This document shows, piece after piece, positions 52,731 through 61,861 of a stretch of DNA of 64,000 bases. The notes under the pieces are model-generated. The model did not search any database. It had not been told where the DNA came from and saw nothing but the letters and a program-made list of their open reading frames with translations. A program made the translations under genes and the position numbers. Within the stretch, counting starts at the first letter, position 1. The number at the start of each line of letters is the position of its first letter. The stretch spans positions 4,346,501 through 4,410,500 of the forward strand of contig NZ_JAPEMI010000001.1 of the NCBI RefSeq assembly GCF_026342835.1, given 5' to 3'. The stretch is from Streptomyces sp. NBC_00154. GTDB lineage: Bacteria; Actinomycetota; Actinomycetes; Streptomycetales; Streptomycetaceae.

Positions 52731-55700
52731 TCAGTTGTCCCCCTGGTGGCGCAGCGAAGTCACCGGGTCGGCGCGGCGCAGGGCGATCGCCGCCACGATC
52801 AGCAGCGGCAGCACGGCGACGCCCGCCAGCAGCGCGGCGACCTGCCCGGCCGGCAGCTGCACCAGCACGGGCGGCACCGGCTGGGCGGCCTGCCCGGTCA
52901 GCACGATGAGTGGCACGACGGCCCTGGTCAGTACGGCACCGAGCGCGAACCCGACCAGCAGCGCGATGGCGATCAGCACGCCCTGCTCGGCGGCGATCAT
53001 CCGGGCCGGCCCGCGGCGCGGCGCCCCCAGCGCCCGCAGCACGGCGAATTCGGCGGACCGTTCGCGCTGCGACCCGACAGCGCTCACCGCGAAGCCGACC
53101 GCTGCCAGCGCGGCGGCGACGACCGCCACCGCGAGCAGCGCGGACTGCGGTCCGGCACCCAGCGGGTCGCCCAGCAGATCCCGGGCCACCTCGTCGCGGA
53201 CCAGGACCTGCGCCGGGTCGGTGTCGGGCTGCTCGCGGAGTGCGGCGGCGACCTTCCCGGCCTGGCCGGGTTCGGTGCTCAGCCACCATTCGGTGGCAGT
53301 GAGGACCGCGTTCGGACGGTCGGCGAACACCTGGCCGAGGGCTCTGAAGTCGAGCAGCAGCGCACCGCCGTCCCGCTGCCGGGACGCCTCGGCGGCAGTG
53401 GGGGTGGCGGCGCCGCCCGGCCCGGTGGTGGGCACCTGACGGACCGTCCGCACGATCTTCACCCGGACCGTTTCGCCGGCCAGCGTGACATCGACGTCCT
53501 GCCCCACTTTCGCCCCGGACGCCTTCAGATAGCTGTCGGTGGCGACCCCGCGGAGCGATGGGGCCTCGGCGCGGGCCGCAGCGACCCGCACGTTGAGCGT
53601 CGGCACCCCGTAGTCCGCTTCATCGACCGGCACGGACCCGGTGTCGTATCCGAGCGTCAGCGGGTCCCGGTCGGACGCGGCCGCCTGGACGGGGGTGCCC
53701 GGCCGCGTCTCGTTGAGCAGACTGGTGGTCAGGGCGGCCCGCCAGCGGAACCCGGTCGGGACGGCGACCGGCTGCTCGGTGCCGTCCGCGGTCACGGTCC
53801 GCAGCCGGCTCACGGCGACCCGGTGTGTCTCGGCACGGTCGACGGGCTGCCTGCTGTCCAGCTCGAACCCGGTCACGGCCAGCTCACCGGCGGCCGCCAC
53901 TGCGAGCGACAGGGGATGCGCCCGGCCATCGGCCGGCACGGGTCCGACGAGCACCTGGTACGGAATGCCGTAACGGTCCTCCAGCTCCACGGTGACCAGC
54001 GGGGCCATGCCGGACGGCGACGCCCGGTGCGGTGCGGAGGCCACGGTGATCCGCAGGTCGAACCTGATCTCCCTGCTGCCCTTCGGCAGCAGCAGCCCGG
54101 TCCGCGCGGTCTTCGGCGGTTCGAGCGCGCCGAGCAGCCGGTCCACCGGTTCGCCGGCGAGATCGTCGCGCATCAGCATCCGCTCGTCGGCGTGCGCGGT
54201 GTCCAGGGCGACCACGTCCGCCGTGCGGTCGCCGGACAGATCCACCGTCGTACGGAACGCGGGCGCCGCCTCCCGTACCCCCGGCAGCTGTGCGTATGCC
54301 CCGGCCTTCGTCGGATCGCCGTTGATTCCGCCGACCGTGCGCACCGACGCGCCGGTCCTGAAGTCGGCCTGGTCGCCCTGCGAACGGTCCCAGGACGCAC
54401 TCTGCCCGATCGCCAGCATTCCCATCGCGGCAGCCAGGACCAGCAGCAGCACCGGTCCGGCGCCGCGCAGCGGGCGGCGGCTGAACTGCCAGCCGGCCAG
54501 CGCGGTGGACAGCCCCCGACCGCCCGCCGCTCGACGTTCCGCCAGCCTGGCTGCGGGCGGCAGCAGCCGCAGCGTCAGCACGGTGCCCGCGAGCAGCAGC
54601 AGCGCGGGCGCGGCGACGAGCAGCGGATCGACGCCGAGATCGCCCTCCCGGTCACCGCTGAGCGCACCGCTGCCGGAGCTGCCGGTCTGCCGGTCGAGCT
54701 GCCAGTACGCCACCGCCGCGATCAGCAGCAGTCCGATGTCGGCGCCCGCGCGCACCGGCCCGGGCAGCGCGGCGGCCCGGGTACGGCTGCGCACCCCCGC
54801 GCTGGCCGCCAGCGCGGGCGCGACGACGGCCAGCGCACAGGCCAGCGCGACGGCGGCGGCCACCAGCCACACGGTGCCGGTCGCGCCCGCGTCGAGCCGC
54901 AGCCCGAGCCGGGTCAGCTCGCTGCGGTCCGCCAGCAGCCGGGTCAGCGGCCCGGCCAGCAGCGGGGCGACGACCGCGGCGGGCAGCGCCAGCAGCAGCG
55001 CCTCGATCGCGGCGAGCGAGGTGATCCGGCCGCGCGAACCGCCGCGGGCCCGCAGCAGTTCCGTCTCGCCGCCGCGCTCACTGCTCAGCAACCGGGCCAC
55101 GAGCAGCAGCGCGTAACCGGCGAGCAGCACCAGCTGCACGGCGACGATCATCAGGGTCGAGCGGGACACCAGCAGCGCCCGGTCGATCTGGTCGAGGACG
55201 GTGGGCAGCAAGGTCTGCGCGAGGGCCCCGTCCTTGAACTCCGGGGTGGCGAGGAGCGCCTTCGGGCCCCTGGTCGATGCGGTATGCAGCGCGTCGATGC
55301 GGTCCGTGGTGACGGTACGGAAGTCGGCGACGGCCAGCCACGACATCTCGCCCGAGCTGATCCGCCCGGAGTCGAGCGCCGCCGGATCGGTGAGCAGCGG
55401 ACCGTACGTGGTGAAGAAGACCTTGCGGATGCCGCGCCCGCCGAGCTCGTCCAACTGCCAGTACGGGTCGGCCTGGTCGGCCGCCTCGTAGAGGCCGGTG
55501 ATCAGGACCGGCAGCCTGGTGCCGTCGGCGAGCCGGTCGGTGAGCGTGAGTTGTGCGCCGGGCTTCAGCTTCAGGACATCCGCGGCGACGGAGGGCAGGG
55601 CCACTTCGACGGGGGCGCCGCTCTTCCCGCTCCCGGCGCCGGGCATGCGGCCGGCGGTGAGACGGACGCGGCTGCGGTCGAGCGCGGCGAACCGGGTGAG

Positions 55701-56054
55701 ATCGGGATCGCCGCGCCGGGCCGCCGGAGCCTGCAGGCTGCGCGGCAGGGCGTACGGCCCCGAGGCCTCCAGCGTCCGTACGGTCACCGCCAGGCTGTCG
55801 AACGTCTCATGGGCGGCCTTGCGCGCGGTGGCGTCAGCCGCTTCCCGCTGCTCGCGCTCCACCTGCGCGGAGATGACGAGCGAGGCGGACGCGGCGGAGC
55901 GGTGGGTGAGCGTGTGGCGCAGGGCCGCGTCGCCGATGGAGCCGGAGAAGGCAGTGAGTGCCGCCAGCACCGATGTGGTGAGCAGGACGGCCAGGACGGC
56001 TGCGGCGAGAAGGAGCCGATGCGCCCTCACCCGCAGAAAGACGAACCCCGTCAC
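52731..56054 (-). CDS. Large FtsX-like ABC permease 2
   Basis: 1107 residues from GTG 56054, first gene of the trio. N-terminal helix LLLAAAVLAVLLTTSVLAAL; first FtsX loop SERGGETELLRARGGSRGRI; second near the C-terminus ERSAEFAVLRALGAPRRGPA, then VLIAIALLVGFALGAVLTRA and RRADPVTSLRHQGDN. Two long external domains lie between the helix groups. Together with the first permease it forms a heterodimer with the ATPase at 48942. Substrate unknown. Confidence 0.9.
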   Translation of the reverse strand: MTGFVFLRVRAHRLLLAAAVLAVLLTTSVLAALTAFSGSIGDAALRHTLTHRSAASASLVISAQVEREQREAADATARKAAHETFDSLAVTVRTLEASGPYALPRSLQAPAARRGDPDLTRFAALDRSRVRLTAGRMPGAGSGKSGAPVEVALPSVAADVLKLKPGAQLTLTDRLADGTRLPVLITGLYEAADQADPYWQLDELGGRGIRKVFFTTYGPLLTDPAALDSGRISSGEMSWLAVADFRTVTTDRIDALHTASTRGPKALLATPEFKDGALAQTLLPTVLDQIDRALLVSRSTLMIVAVQLVLLAGYALLLVARLLSSERGGETELLRARGGSRGRITSLAAIEALLLALPAAVVAPLLAGPLTRLLADRSELTRLGLRLDAGATGTVWLVAAAVALACALAVVAPALAASAGVRSRTRAAALPGPVRAGADIGLLLIAAVAYWQLDRQTGSSGSGALSGDREGDLGVDPLLVAAPALLLLAGTVLTLRLLPPAARLAERRAAGGRGLSTALAGWQFSRRPLRGAGPVLLLVLAAAMGMLAIGQSASWDRSQGDQADFRTGASVRTVGGINGDPTKAGAYAQLPGVREAAPAFRTTVDLSGDRTADVVALDTAHADERMLMRDDLAGEPVDRLLGALEPPKTARTGLLLPKGSREIRFDLRITVASAPHRASPSGMAPLVTVELEDRYGIPYQVLVGPVPADGRAHPLSLAVAAAGELAVTGFELDSRQPVDRAETHRVAVSRLRTVTADGTEQPVAVPTGFRWRAALTTSLLNETRPGTPVQAAASDRDPLTLGYDTGSVPVDEADYGVPTLNVRVAAARAEAPSLRGVATDSYLKASGAKVGQDVDVTLAGETVRVKIVRTVRQVPTTGPGGAATPTAAEASRQRDGGALLLDFRALGQVFADRPNAVLTATEWWLSTEPGQAGKVAAALREQPDTDPAQVLVRDEVARDLLGDPLGAGPQSALLAVAVVAAALAAVGFAVSAVGSQRERSAEFAVLRALGAPRRGPARMIAAEQGVLIAIALLVGFALGAVLTRAVVPLIVLTGQAAQPVPPVLVQLPAGQVAALLAGVAVLPLLIVAAIALRRADPVTSLRHQGDN

Positions 56055-56267
56055 CTGGCCCCCTCGACACTGTCACCCCACACGCCCCCCGACGCTCCCA
56101 GGATGCTTTCAGAGCGCACCCACCTCTGGAAACCGCTTACAGGTGCACCTTGATGGGATCGTGACCGTTATGCGGCGGCGGAGCACCGCATTCCGCACGG
56201 TGCATGAGTGCGGGAAGGGGGGAGAAAGGTGCGGGAAGGGGAGAAAAGGGAGAACGGGGCTGAGCCG

Positions 56268-56672
56268 TCAGCCCTCGGTGTTCACCATCGAGGCGGCGGC
56301 GTACGTGAGGTAGTCCCACAGCTGCCGCTCGTGCTCGGGGGACAGCCCGAGCTCGTCGAGAGCCACCCGCATCCGGCTCAGCCAGGCATCGTGTGCGGCC
56401 CGGTCCACCCGGAACGGGGCGTGCCGCATCCGCAGCCGAGGGTGACCGCGCTGCTCGCTGTACGTCCGGGGACCGCCCCAGTACTGGATCAGGAACAGCG
56501 TGAACCGCTCCTCGGCCGGCCCCAGATCCTCCTCGGGATACATCGGCCGCAGCAGCGGGTCCTCGGCAATCCCCTGGTAGAAGCGGTGGACCAGGCGCCG
56601 GAAGGTGTCCTCGCCGCCGACCTGCTCGTAGAAGGTCTGCTCCTGAAGCGTGTCGTGCGGATTCTCTGTCAC
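56268..56672 (-). CDS. Truncated haemoglobin, group II (trHbO-like)
   Basis: 134 residues from GTG 56672. EQVGGEDTFRRLVHRFYQGI with B10-region Tyr/Phe, FLIQYWGGPRTYSEQRGHPR, then LRMRHAPFRV with the proximal haem His, and a Trp in RQLWDYLTYA equivalent to the group II G8 Trp. Haem oxygen/NO-binding protein in the cytosol. Confidence 0.92.
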   Translation of the reverse strand: MTENPHDTLQEQTFYEQVGGEDTFRRLVHRFYQGIAEDPLLRPMYPEEDLGPAEERFTLFLIQYWGGPRTYSEQRGHPRLRMRHAPFRVDRAAHDAWLSRMRVALDELGLSPEHERQLWDYLTYAAASMVNTEG

Positions 56673-56783
56673 CCGTCCATGGTCGCAGACGCACCGGCCG
56701 AGGACCTGGGTCCTAGGACCCGGGCCCGGACGGTCACTGTGCGCCTCGTCGCTTCCGGCGGGCGCGAGCGGGAGAGTGGAGGT

Positions 56784-57779
56784 ATGGGCCCATACCTCGA
56801 TCAGTTCTCGGAGGCCGGCGCCGGGGCCCGGTGGGCGATGGTGCAGGAAATGGTCGCGCGCGGTGCGTTGAAGGACCCCGCCTGGCGTGCCGCGTTCGAG
56901 GAGGTGCCGCGCCATCTGTTCGTGCCGTACTACTTCGTGACCGGGACCGGCGGGCCCGAGCGGCTCTGGTGCGAGGACCCCGATCCGGCCCGGCGGACCC
57001 GGTGGCTGCACGGGGCGTACGCGGACGAGGCGCTGGCCACCCGGATCCGGGACGGTGAGCTCGTCTCGTCGAGCAGTCAGCCGTCGATGATGGCCCGGAT
57101 GCTGGAGGAGCTGGAGATGGCGGACGGCATGACCGTCCTGGAGATCGGTGCGGGCACCGGCTACAACGCCGCGCTGCTCGCTCACCGCCTCGGCGACGAC
57201 GCGGTGACCACCATCGATCTGGACCCGGAGATCACGGAGTCGGCCCGCAGGCATCTCGCGGCGGCCGGCCACCACCCGACGGTGATCACCGGGGACGGGG
57301 CGCGGGGCTGCCCCGAGCGGGGCCCGTACGACCGGATCATCGCTACCTGCACCCTGCCGTCGGTACCGCAGGCATGGCTGGCGCAGTGCAGGCCGGGGGC
57401 CCGGATCCTGGCGCCGTTCGCCACCGGTCTGATCATGCTGGGGGTGCGGGAGACGGCGCACGGAAGGTCCGCCGAGGGGCGGTTCCTGCACACGCCCGCG
57501 TATTTCGTGCCGCTGCGCGGGGCGGTGCCACCACCGGTGCGCCACCCGCACACCGCGGGCTTGCCGAGGCGGGTGGCCGACAACGAGTTGTTTCTGTTCC
57601 TGCTGACGCTGACCGAGCCCACTCTCGACCCGCGCGAGGCCCTCTCGCTCTGGCAGCGCGAGGGACGCCCCGAGCGGGCGAGGTTCGGCATCACGGTCCG
57701 GGACGGGCGGCAGTGGGCCTGGCTGGACGACCCGGAGGGGCCGTACGCCTGGCCACTGTCCGCCGACCTCACGGACTGA
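56784..57779 (+). CDS. PCMT-like SAM methyltransferase
   Basis: 331 residues; ATG 56784 with GTGGAGG. SAM motif VLEIGAGTGYNAALLAHRLG near residue 115, SSSSQPSMMARMLEELEM before it as in protein-L-isoaspartate O-methyltransferases, and ITGDGARGCPERGPYDRIIA. About 120 extra C-terminal residues. In Streptomyces many such proteins modify peptide backbones (lanthipeptide OlvS_A type), but no precursor is next to it here. Divergent from the globin gene. Confidence 0.83.
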   Translation: MGPYLDQFSEAGAGARWAMVQEMVARGALKDPAWRAAFEEVPRHLFVPYYFVTGTGGPERLWCEDPDPARRTRWLHGAYADEALATRIRDGELVSSSSQPSMMARMLEELEMADGMTVLEIGAGTGYNAALLAHRLGDDAVTTIDLDPEITESARRHLAAAGHHPTVITGDGARGCPERGPYDRIIATCTLPSVPQAWLAQCRPGARILAPFATGLIMLGVRETAHGRSAEGRFLHTPAYFVPLRGAVPPPVRHPHTAGLPRRVADNELFLFLLTLTEPTLDPREALSLWQREGRPERARFGITVRDGRQWAWLDDPEGPYAWPLSADLTD

Positions 57780-57788
57780 GCGTTCCGG

Positions 57789-58943
57789 TCAGCCGCGCCG
57801 GATGGTGATCGTCGTCCACGCCCCGACGTGCACCTGGTCGCCGTCCTGGAGCGGAACGGGGACGTAGGGCTGGATCGGGTCCTCGGCGCCGTTGAGCGTG
57901 GTGCCGTTCGTGGAGTTCTGGTCGACCACGGCCCAGCTGCCGTCGGGTTGCTGCACCAGCACCGCGTGCTGGTGCGAGACCCCCGGGTCCTCCGGCGGCA
58001 CGGACAGATCGACATCGGGGGACTCGCCGGTGCTGTGCCGACGACGGCCGATGGTGATCTGGTTGCCGGTGAGCGGAAGGCGCTGCTCCGGGGAGTACGC
58101 GGGCAGGTTGAGCCCGGTCGCCTCGGGGCCGCTGCGCTGCATCATCGCCAGGAAGTACTCACGGTCCGGGGCGATGACCGCCGTCCAGTTCGCGGGCGCC
58201 TGGTTCGGGACGTGGCTCTGGAACGGCGGCGACTGCTGCTGCCTCGGGGGCTGCGGAGCCTGCGGTGCCTGCGGCTGCGAGGGCGGCGGCAGCATCCAGT
58301 CGTCACCACCCGGCTGCTGAACCTGTTGTTGCGGCGGCGCGGTCTGCTGCTGGAAGGACGGCGGGGGCGGCGGGCCCTGTTGCTGGAACGGGTTCGGCGG
58401 GGGCGGCGGGCCCTGTTGCTGGAACGGGTTCGGCGGCTGCTGCGGACCCGGTCCCGGAGGACCCGGGTGGCTGCCGGGACCGGACAGCGGCTCGGCCGGA
58501 CGGTTCACCTGCGAGGGCCGCGAGCTCTGGTATTCGAACGGATCGCGCTGCTGCGGCGGCGGGGGCGGCGGACCCTGCTGCGCCTGGAAGCCGGGCGGCA
58601 GGTTCAGACCGGGCACCGGTCCGCCGGCACCCGGGCCACCGGGGCCCCCGGGCTGCGGGGCCAGCGGGGTGTACGACGTCGCCGTGTTCGTGAGGAAGTT
58701 CCACCGGCACTCCTCGCAGAACGGCGCCATCGCCTCACGCGGGGTGCGGCACTGCGGGCAGAGCTCCGCCTGCTGCGTCGCATCGGGGCCGGGGCCCTGC
58801 GGGTAGCCGTAACCGGGAGCGGGCGGCGGGGGAGGCGGCGGTGGGACTGCACCCGCGGGCGCGCCCGCGCCGGCCATGCGATGGCCGCAGACCTCGCACC
58901 AGTCGTCGGAACCCGACTGGTGTCCGTTCGGGCAGGTCGGCAT
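57789..58943 (-). CDS. FHA-domain protein with zinc ribbons and Pro-rich linker
   Basis: 384 residues; ATG 58943. Two Cys4 ribbons at the N-terminus (CPNGHQSGSDDWCEVC; CPQCRTPREAMAPFCEEC). A long Pro/Gln linker with repeats of NPFQQQGPPPPP. C-terminal FHA domain: QITIGRRRHS, GVSHQHAVLV, VDQNSTNGTTLNG, which binds phospho-Thr. Same strand and order as VWA, PP2C and kinase genes, so a likely reader of the kinase's marks. Confidence 0.9.
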   Translation of the reverse strand: MPTCPNGHQSGSDDWCEVCGHRMAGAGAPAGAVPPPPPPPPAPGYGYPQGPGPDATQQAELCPQCRTPREAMAPFCEECRWNFLTNTATSYTPLAPQPGGPGGPGAGGPVPGLNLPPGFQAQQGPPPPPPQQRDPFEYQSSRPSQVNRPAEPLSGPGSHPGPPGPGPQQPPNPFQQQGPPPPPNPFQQQGPPPPPSFQQQTAPPQQQVQQPGGDDWMLPPPSQPQAPQAPQPPRQQQSPPFQSHVPNQAPANWTAVIAPDREYFLAMMQRSGPEATGLNLPAYSPEQRLPLTGNQITIGRRRHSTGESPDVDLSVPPEDPGVSHQHAVLVQQPDGSWAVVDQNSTNGTTLNGAEDPIQPYVPVPLQDGDQVHVGAWTTITIRRG

Positions 58944-59040
58944 GTCGGCGCTTCCCCCTCTCCTCGTCCGGCCCCGGGGGCCGTCATCTCTGTTGCTTCG
59001 CCAGGTCGCCGAGCCGGCCGGCTGCCGGTCGGCCATCAGG

Positions 59041-60402
59041 TCATTTCTTCACGCGAACGGTCTTGGTGGAGCGCGTTTCGAGGGTCATCTCGTCGGCCTC
59101 CGCCACCTTCGCCTTCAGTCGCACAGTACCTGTCGCCGCATCGACGACGTCCACCACCTTCGAAAGCAGTTTCGCAGTGTCAGCGTTCCCGGAGGCCGAT
59201 GCCAGCTGCACCGCACGGCCCAATTTCGCCGTCGCGCCGTCGAAGTCTCCCGACTTGCGCGCTTCGAGCCCCTGTTGGATGACTTGTGCTAGTTCGGCCT
59301 GGCCCGTGTAGTGCGCGACCTGCGGATTGATCGAGGTGGACGCCACCATGTCGTCGGTCCACACCGCCCGCACCAACCCCTGCGAAAGCGTCTGCGGAGC
59401 CGCAGTCCCCGACGGGTCGGGGAGGATCAAGGAGACACGGGCCGCGAGCATTTCCTGCCCGATCCCGGCCTCCGGCACCTGTACACACACGTGGTAGTCG
59501 CGGGACTCGTCGCCCCAGGACCCGGTCGGGTAGTCCCCGGCGCGCGGGCCCGCGTCGGTGCGCCGGTCGGTCAGCTCGGCGACCGTCGGCGCGACCTGCT
59601 TCACGAACTTGATCTCGACTCCGACGGGCGTCCAGAGCCGCAGCACCACGTCCGCGACCTCTTTGCCCATCGCGTTCTCCATCATCTGCGTGAAGTCCGC
59701 GGCGAGCCCCGCCGGATCGGCGACGATGTCCACGGTGCCGAGCAGCGCGGAGGCTATGGCTGTGACTTCTTTCACCTCCCAGTCGGTGCCGACGCCGCGG
59801 GCGTCACAGGTGAATCGGCCCGCGCACGCCTCGAGCGCGTCCCGCAGGTCCTGGGGCGACTCGTGCTCGTTGCGGCCGTCGGTGAGAAGGATCCCGTGCC
59901 GGATGTCCACATCGGCGGCGCCGAGCAGCCGGTCGGCAAGCCGCAGCCAGGTGCCGATCGCCGTACCGCCGCCCGCACTGAGCCGACGCAGCGCCTCCTT
60001 GGCCTGGGCCCTGGTCTGTGCGTCGGCGGTGGCGAGGCGGCCGTTGCCCGGGTAGACCTCCTTGGCGACGTGGGTACCGCCGACCACGGCGAACGACGTG
60101 CCGTCGCGCAGGGTGTCGATGGCCGCGGCCGTCGCGTCGCGGGCGTTGCGCATCTTCGTCGGCGGATAGTCCATCGAGCCGGAACAGTCCACCATGATCA
60201 CCACGGCGGCGTTCGGCCCCTGCCCCGGCACATGGGCCGGCGAGGCGGTCGCACCGGTCAGCGGGACGCCGCCGGTGGTGCCGCCGCCGGTCGACGTGAC
60301 CGTGACGATCGCGTTGACCTCGCGGCCGCCCTCCGGCAGATATTCGTTCTGGTACACCTCGACGGAGAACTGCGGCACGTGGGACTTGGAGAAGTTGGCC
60401 AT
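59041..60402 (-). CDS. VWA-domain protein
   Basis: 453 residues; ATG 60402. MIDAS motif VIMVDCSGSMDYPPTKMRNA (D-x-S-x-S), with GGTAIGTWL and ILLTDGRNEHESP. The C-terminal part resembles a tetratricopeptide-like helix pair (ARKSGDFDGATAKLGRAVQL). No membrane segment. Works with the FHA, phosphatase and kinase genes of this operon; perhaps a scaffold. Confidence 0.9.
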   Translation of the reverse strand: MANFSKSHVPQFSVEVYQNEYLPEGGREVNAIVTVTSTGGGTTGGVPLTGATASPAHVPGQGPNAAVVIMVDCSGSMDYPPTKMRNARDATAAAIDTLRDGTSFAVVGGTHVAKEVYPGNGRLATADAQTRAQAKEALRRLSAGGGTAIGTWLRLADRLLGAADVDIRHGILLTDGRNEHESPQDLRDALEACAGRFTCDARGVGTDWEVKEVTAIASALLGTVDIVADPAGLAADFTQMMENAMGKEVADVVLRLWTPVGVEIKFVKQVAPTVAELTDRRTDAGPRAGDYPTGSWGDESRDYHVCVQVPEAGIGQEMLAARVSLILPDPSGTAAPQTLSQGLVRAVWTDDMVASTSINPQVAHYTGQAELAQVIQQGLEARKSGDFDGATAKLGRAVQLASASGNADTAKLLSKVVDVVDAATGTVRLKAKVAEADEMTLETRSTKTVRVKK

Positions 60403-60485
60403 CTGATCGGCTCCTGGCGAAGGTGGCAGAGCTGGCAAAAGGTCGCAGTGGGCGAACGGACGGACGGAACCGGACTCAACAGGAC

Positions 60486-61859
60486 TCAAGCGGTGCTGTA
60501 GGCCGATCCTGCCCCTTGCGGCGGTACCGCGAACGGCAGCAGAGCCACTGTTACGTTGTCGTGGCCCCCACCGTCGAGCGCGTGACCCACCAGCACCTGG
60601 GCGCCGTGCAGCGGTCGTTCGTGCGCGTCCGGGGGGACGGCGGCGGCCATTTCGACGGCCGACTCCGCGTAGTTCCACAGCCCGTCCGTGCACACCACCA
60701 CCAGACCGGGCCGGTCCGGTTTGAACGAAGCGGTGTGCGGCTCCAGTTCGTACGCATCGGCGCCGAGCCAGCCCGTGATGGCGTGGGCGCGCTCGTCCGC
60801 GTACGCCTCGGCCTCGTTCATCAGGCCCGTGGCCACCATCTGCGCGGCCCAGGAGTCGTCCTCGGTGAGCCGGGCCGGCGGGGTGGTCCGGTCGTCCGGC
60901 ACCCAGTAGACGCGGCTGTCGCCGACCCAGCCGACGACCAGCAGGCCGCCCGCCATGACCGCACCGACCAGGGTGCAGGCCGGGGCGTTCTGATGGTGGT
61001 GCGGATCGTGCTCCTGGGCCCGGCCGTCGTCGTGGGCCAGGGAGTTGACCGACTCGGCGGCGGCGACGATCGCCTCGTGCATCGCCTGCTGCGGGTGGAC
61101 GCCGCGCGGCAGCGAATCCAGCAGTGACTCGTTGGCGGTGATCGCGGCGGCGGCGGAGGCCTCGTCGGGGCGGCTCGCGGAGGAGACGCCGTCGCAGACG
61201 ATCGCGACGACGGCCGGTGAGCCGTCCGGCAGGGCGGTGGTCGATACGGCGAACGAGTCCTCGTTGCGGTGATGGCGCAGCCCCCGGTCGCTGACGGCCG
61301 CCACCGAACCGAGTTCCTGCTCCATGTGGTCGCGCTCGCGGGGCTGGGCGTGACCGCAGTTCTCGCAGTAGCCGTCGGGGTCGACATGACCGGCGCGGCA
61401 GGCGACGCACAGCTTGGTGCCGTCCGGCGGGGTGAGGGCCGCCTCCGGGAAGGCGGCGCCCGCGAAGGTACGGGGGTCGGGGGTGACGGGCGCCGCCAGC
61501 TCGAAGTCGTCCGAGTCGGAGCCCGAGGTGTTCGGACGGTCGAAGCGGACCCCTGCGGGAGCAGGTACCGGGGCATCGCCCGGCGCGGGCGGCTCGGACC
61601 GGTCGGCCACGGTGGCTGCCGACCATTCGACCGAACCCGAGGCCGCCGCGGTGGGCGCGCCCGGCCCGGAAGCCGCCGGGCCGCCCGGCGCGCGGCCCTC
61701 CACGGGCGCGGCCATCGCGATCGTCGGGTGATCCTCCGGCGGCGCCGGTACGACCGACAGGTCGTACCCGCACGCACCGCAGAACAGGTCGCCCGATTCC
61801 AGCGGCTCCTCGCAGTTGGGACACCTCGACAAGGCGGTCTCCTGGTGCATCTGCGACAT
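60486..61859 (-). CDS. PP2C-type Ser/Thr phosphatase with zinc ribbons
   Basis: 457 residues from ATG 61859, three bases after the kinase stop (GTG 61871 possible). N-terminal ribbons CPNCEEPLESGDLFCGAC and CVACRAGHVDPDGYCENC. PP2C motifs: DRGLRHHRNEDSFAVS, AIVCDGVSSASRPDEAS, VVGWVGDSRVYWV, LVVVCTDGLWNYAE, GHDNVTVALLPF. All metal Asp are present. Counteracts the adjacent kinase. Confidence 0.94.
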   Translation of the reverse strand: MSQMHQETALSRCPNCEEPLESGDLFCGACGYDLSVVPAPPEDHPTIAMAAPVEGRAPGGPAASGPGAPTAAASGSVEWSAATVADRSEPPAPGDAPVPAPAGVRFDRPNTSGSDSDDFELAAPVTPDPRTFAGAAFPEAALTPPDGTKLCVACRAGHVDPDGYCENCGHAQPRERDHMEQELGSVAAVSDRGLRHHRNEDSFAVSTTALPDGSPAVVAIVCDGVSSASRPDEASAAAAITANESLLDSLPRGVHPQQAMHEAIVAAAESVNSLAHDDGRAQEHDPHHHQNAPACTLVGAVMAGGLLVVGWVGDSRVYWVPDDRTTPPARLTEDDSWAAQMVATGLMNEAEAYADERAHAITGWLGADAYELEPHTASFKPDRPGLVVVCTDGLWNYAESAVEMAAAVPPDAHERPLHGAQVLVGHALDGGGHDNVTVALLPFAVPPQGAGSAYSTA

Positions 61860-61861
61860 CT

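Noticed and set aside
58265..58710. Repetitive sequence that could be read as a tandem repeat array or CRISPR
   Set aside because: It encodes the Pro/Gln-rich linker of the FHA protein (NPFQQQG repeats). There is no regular spacer structure.
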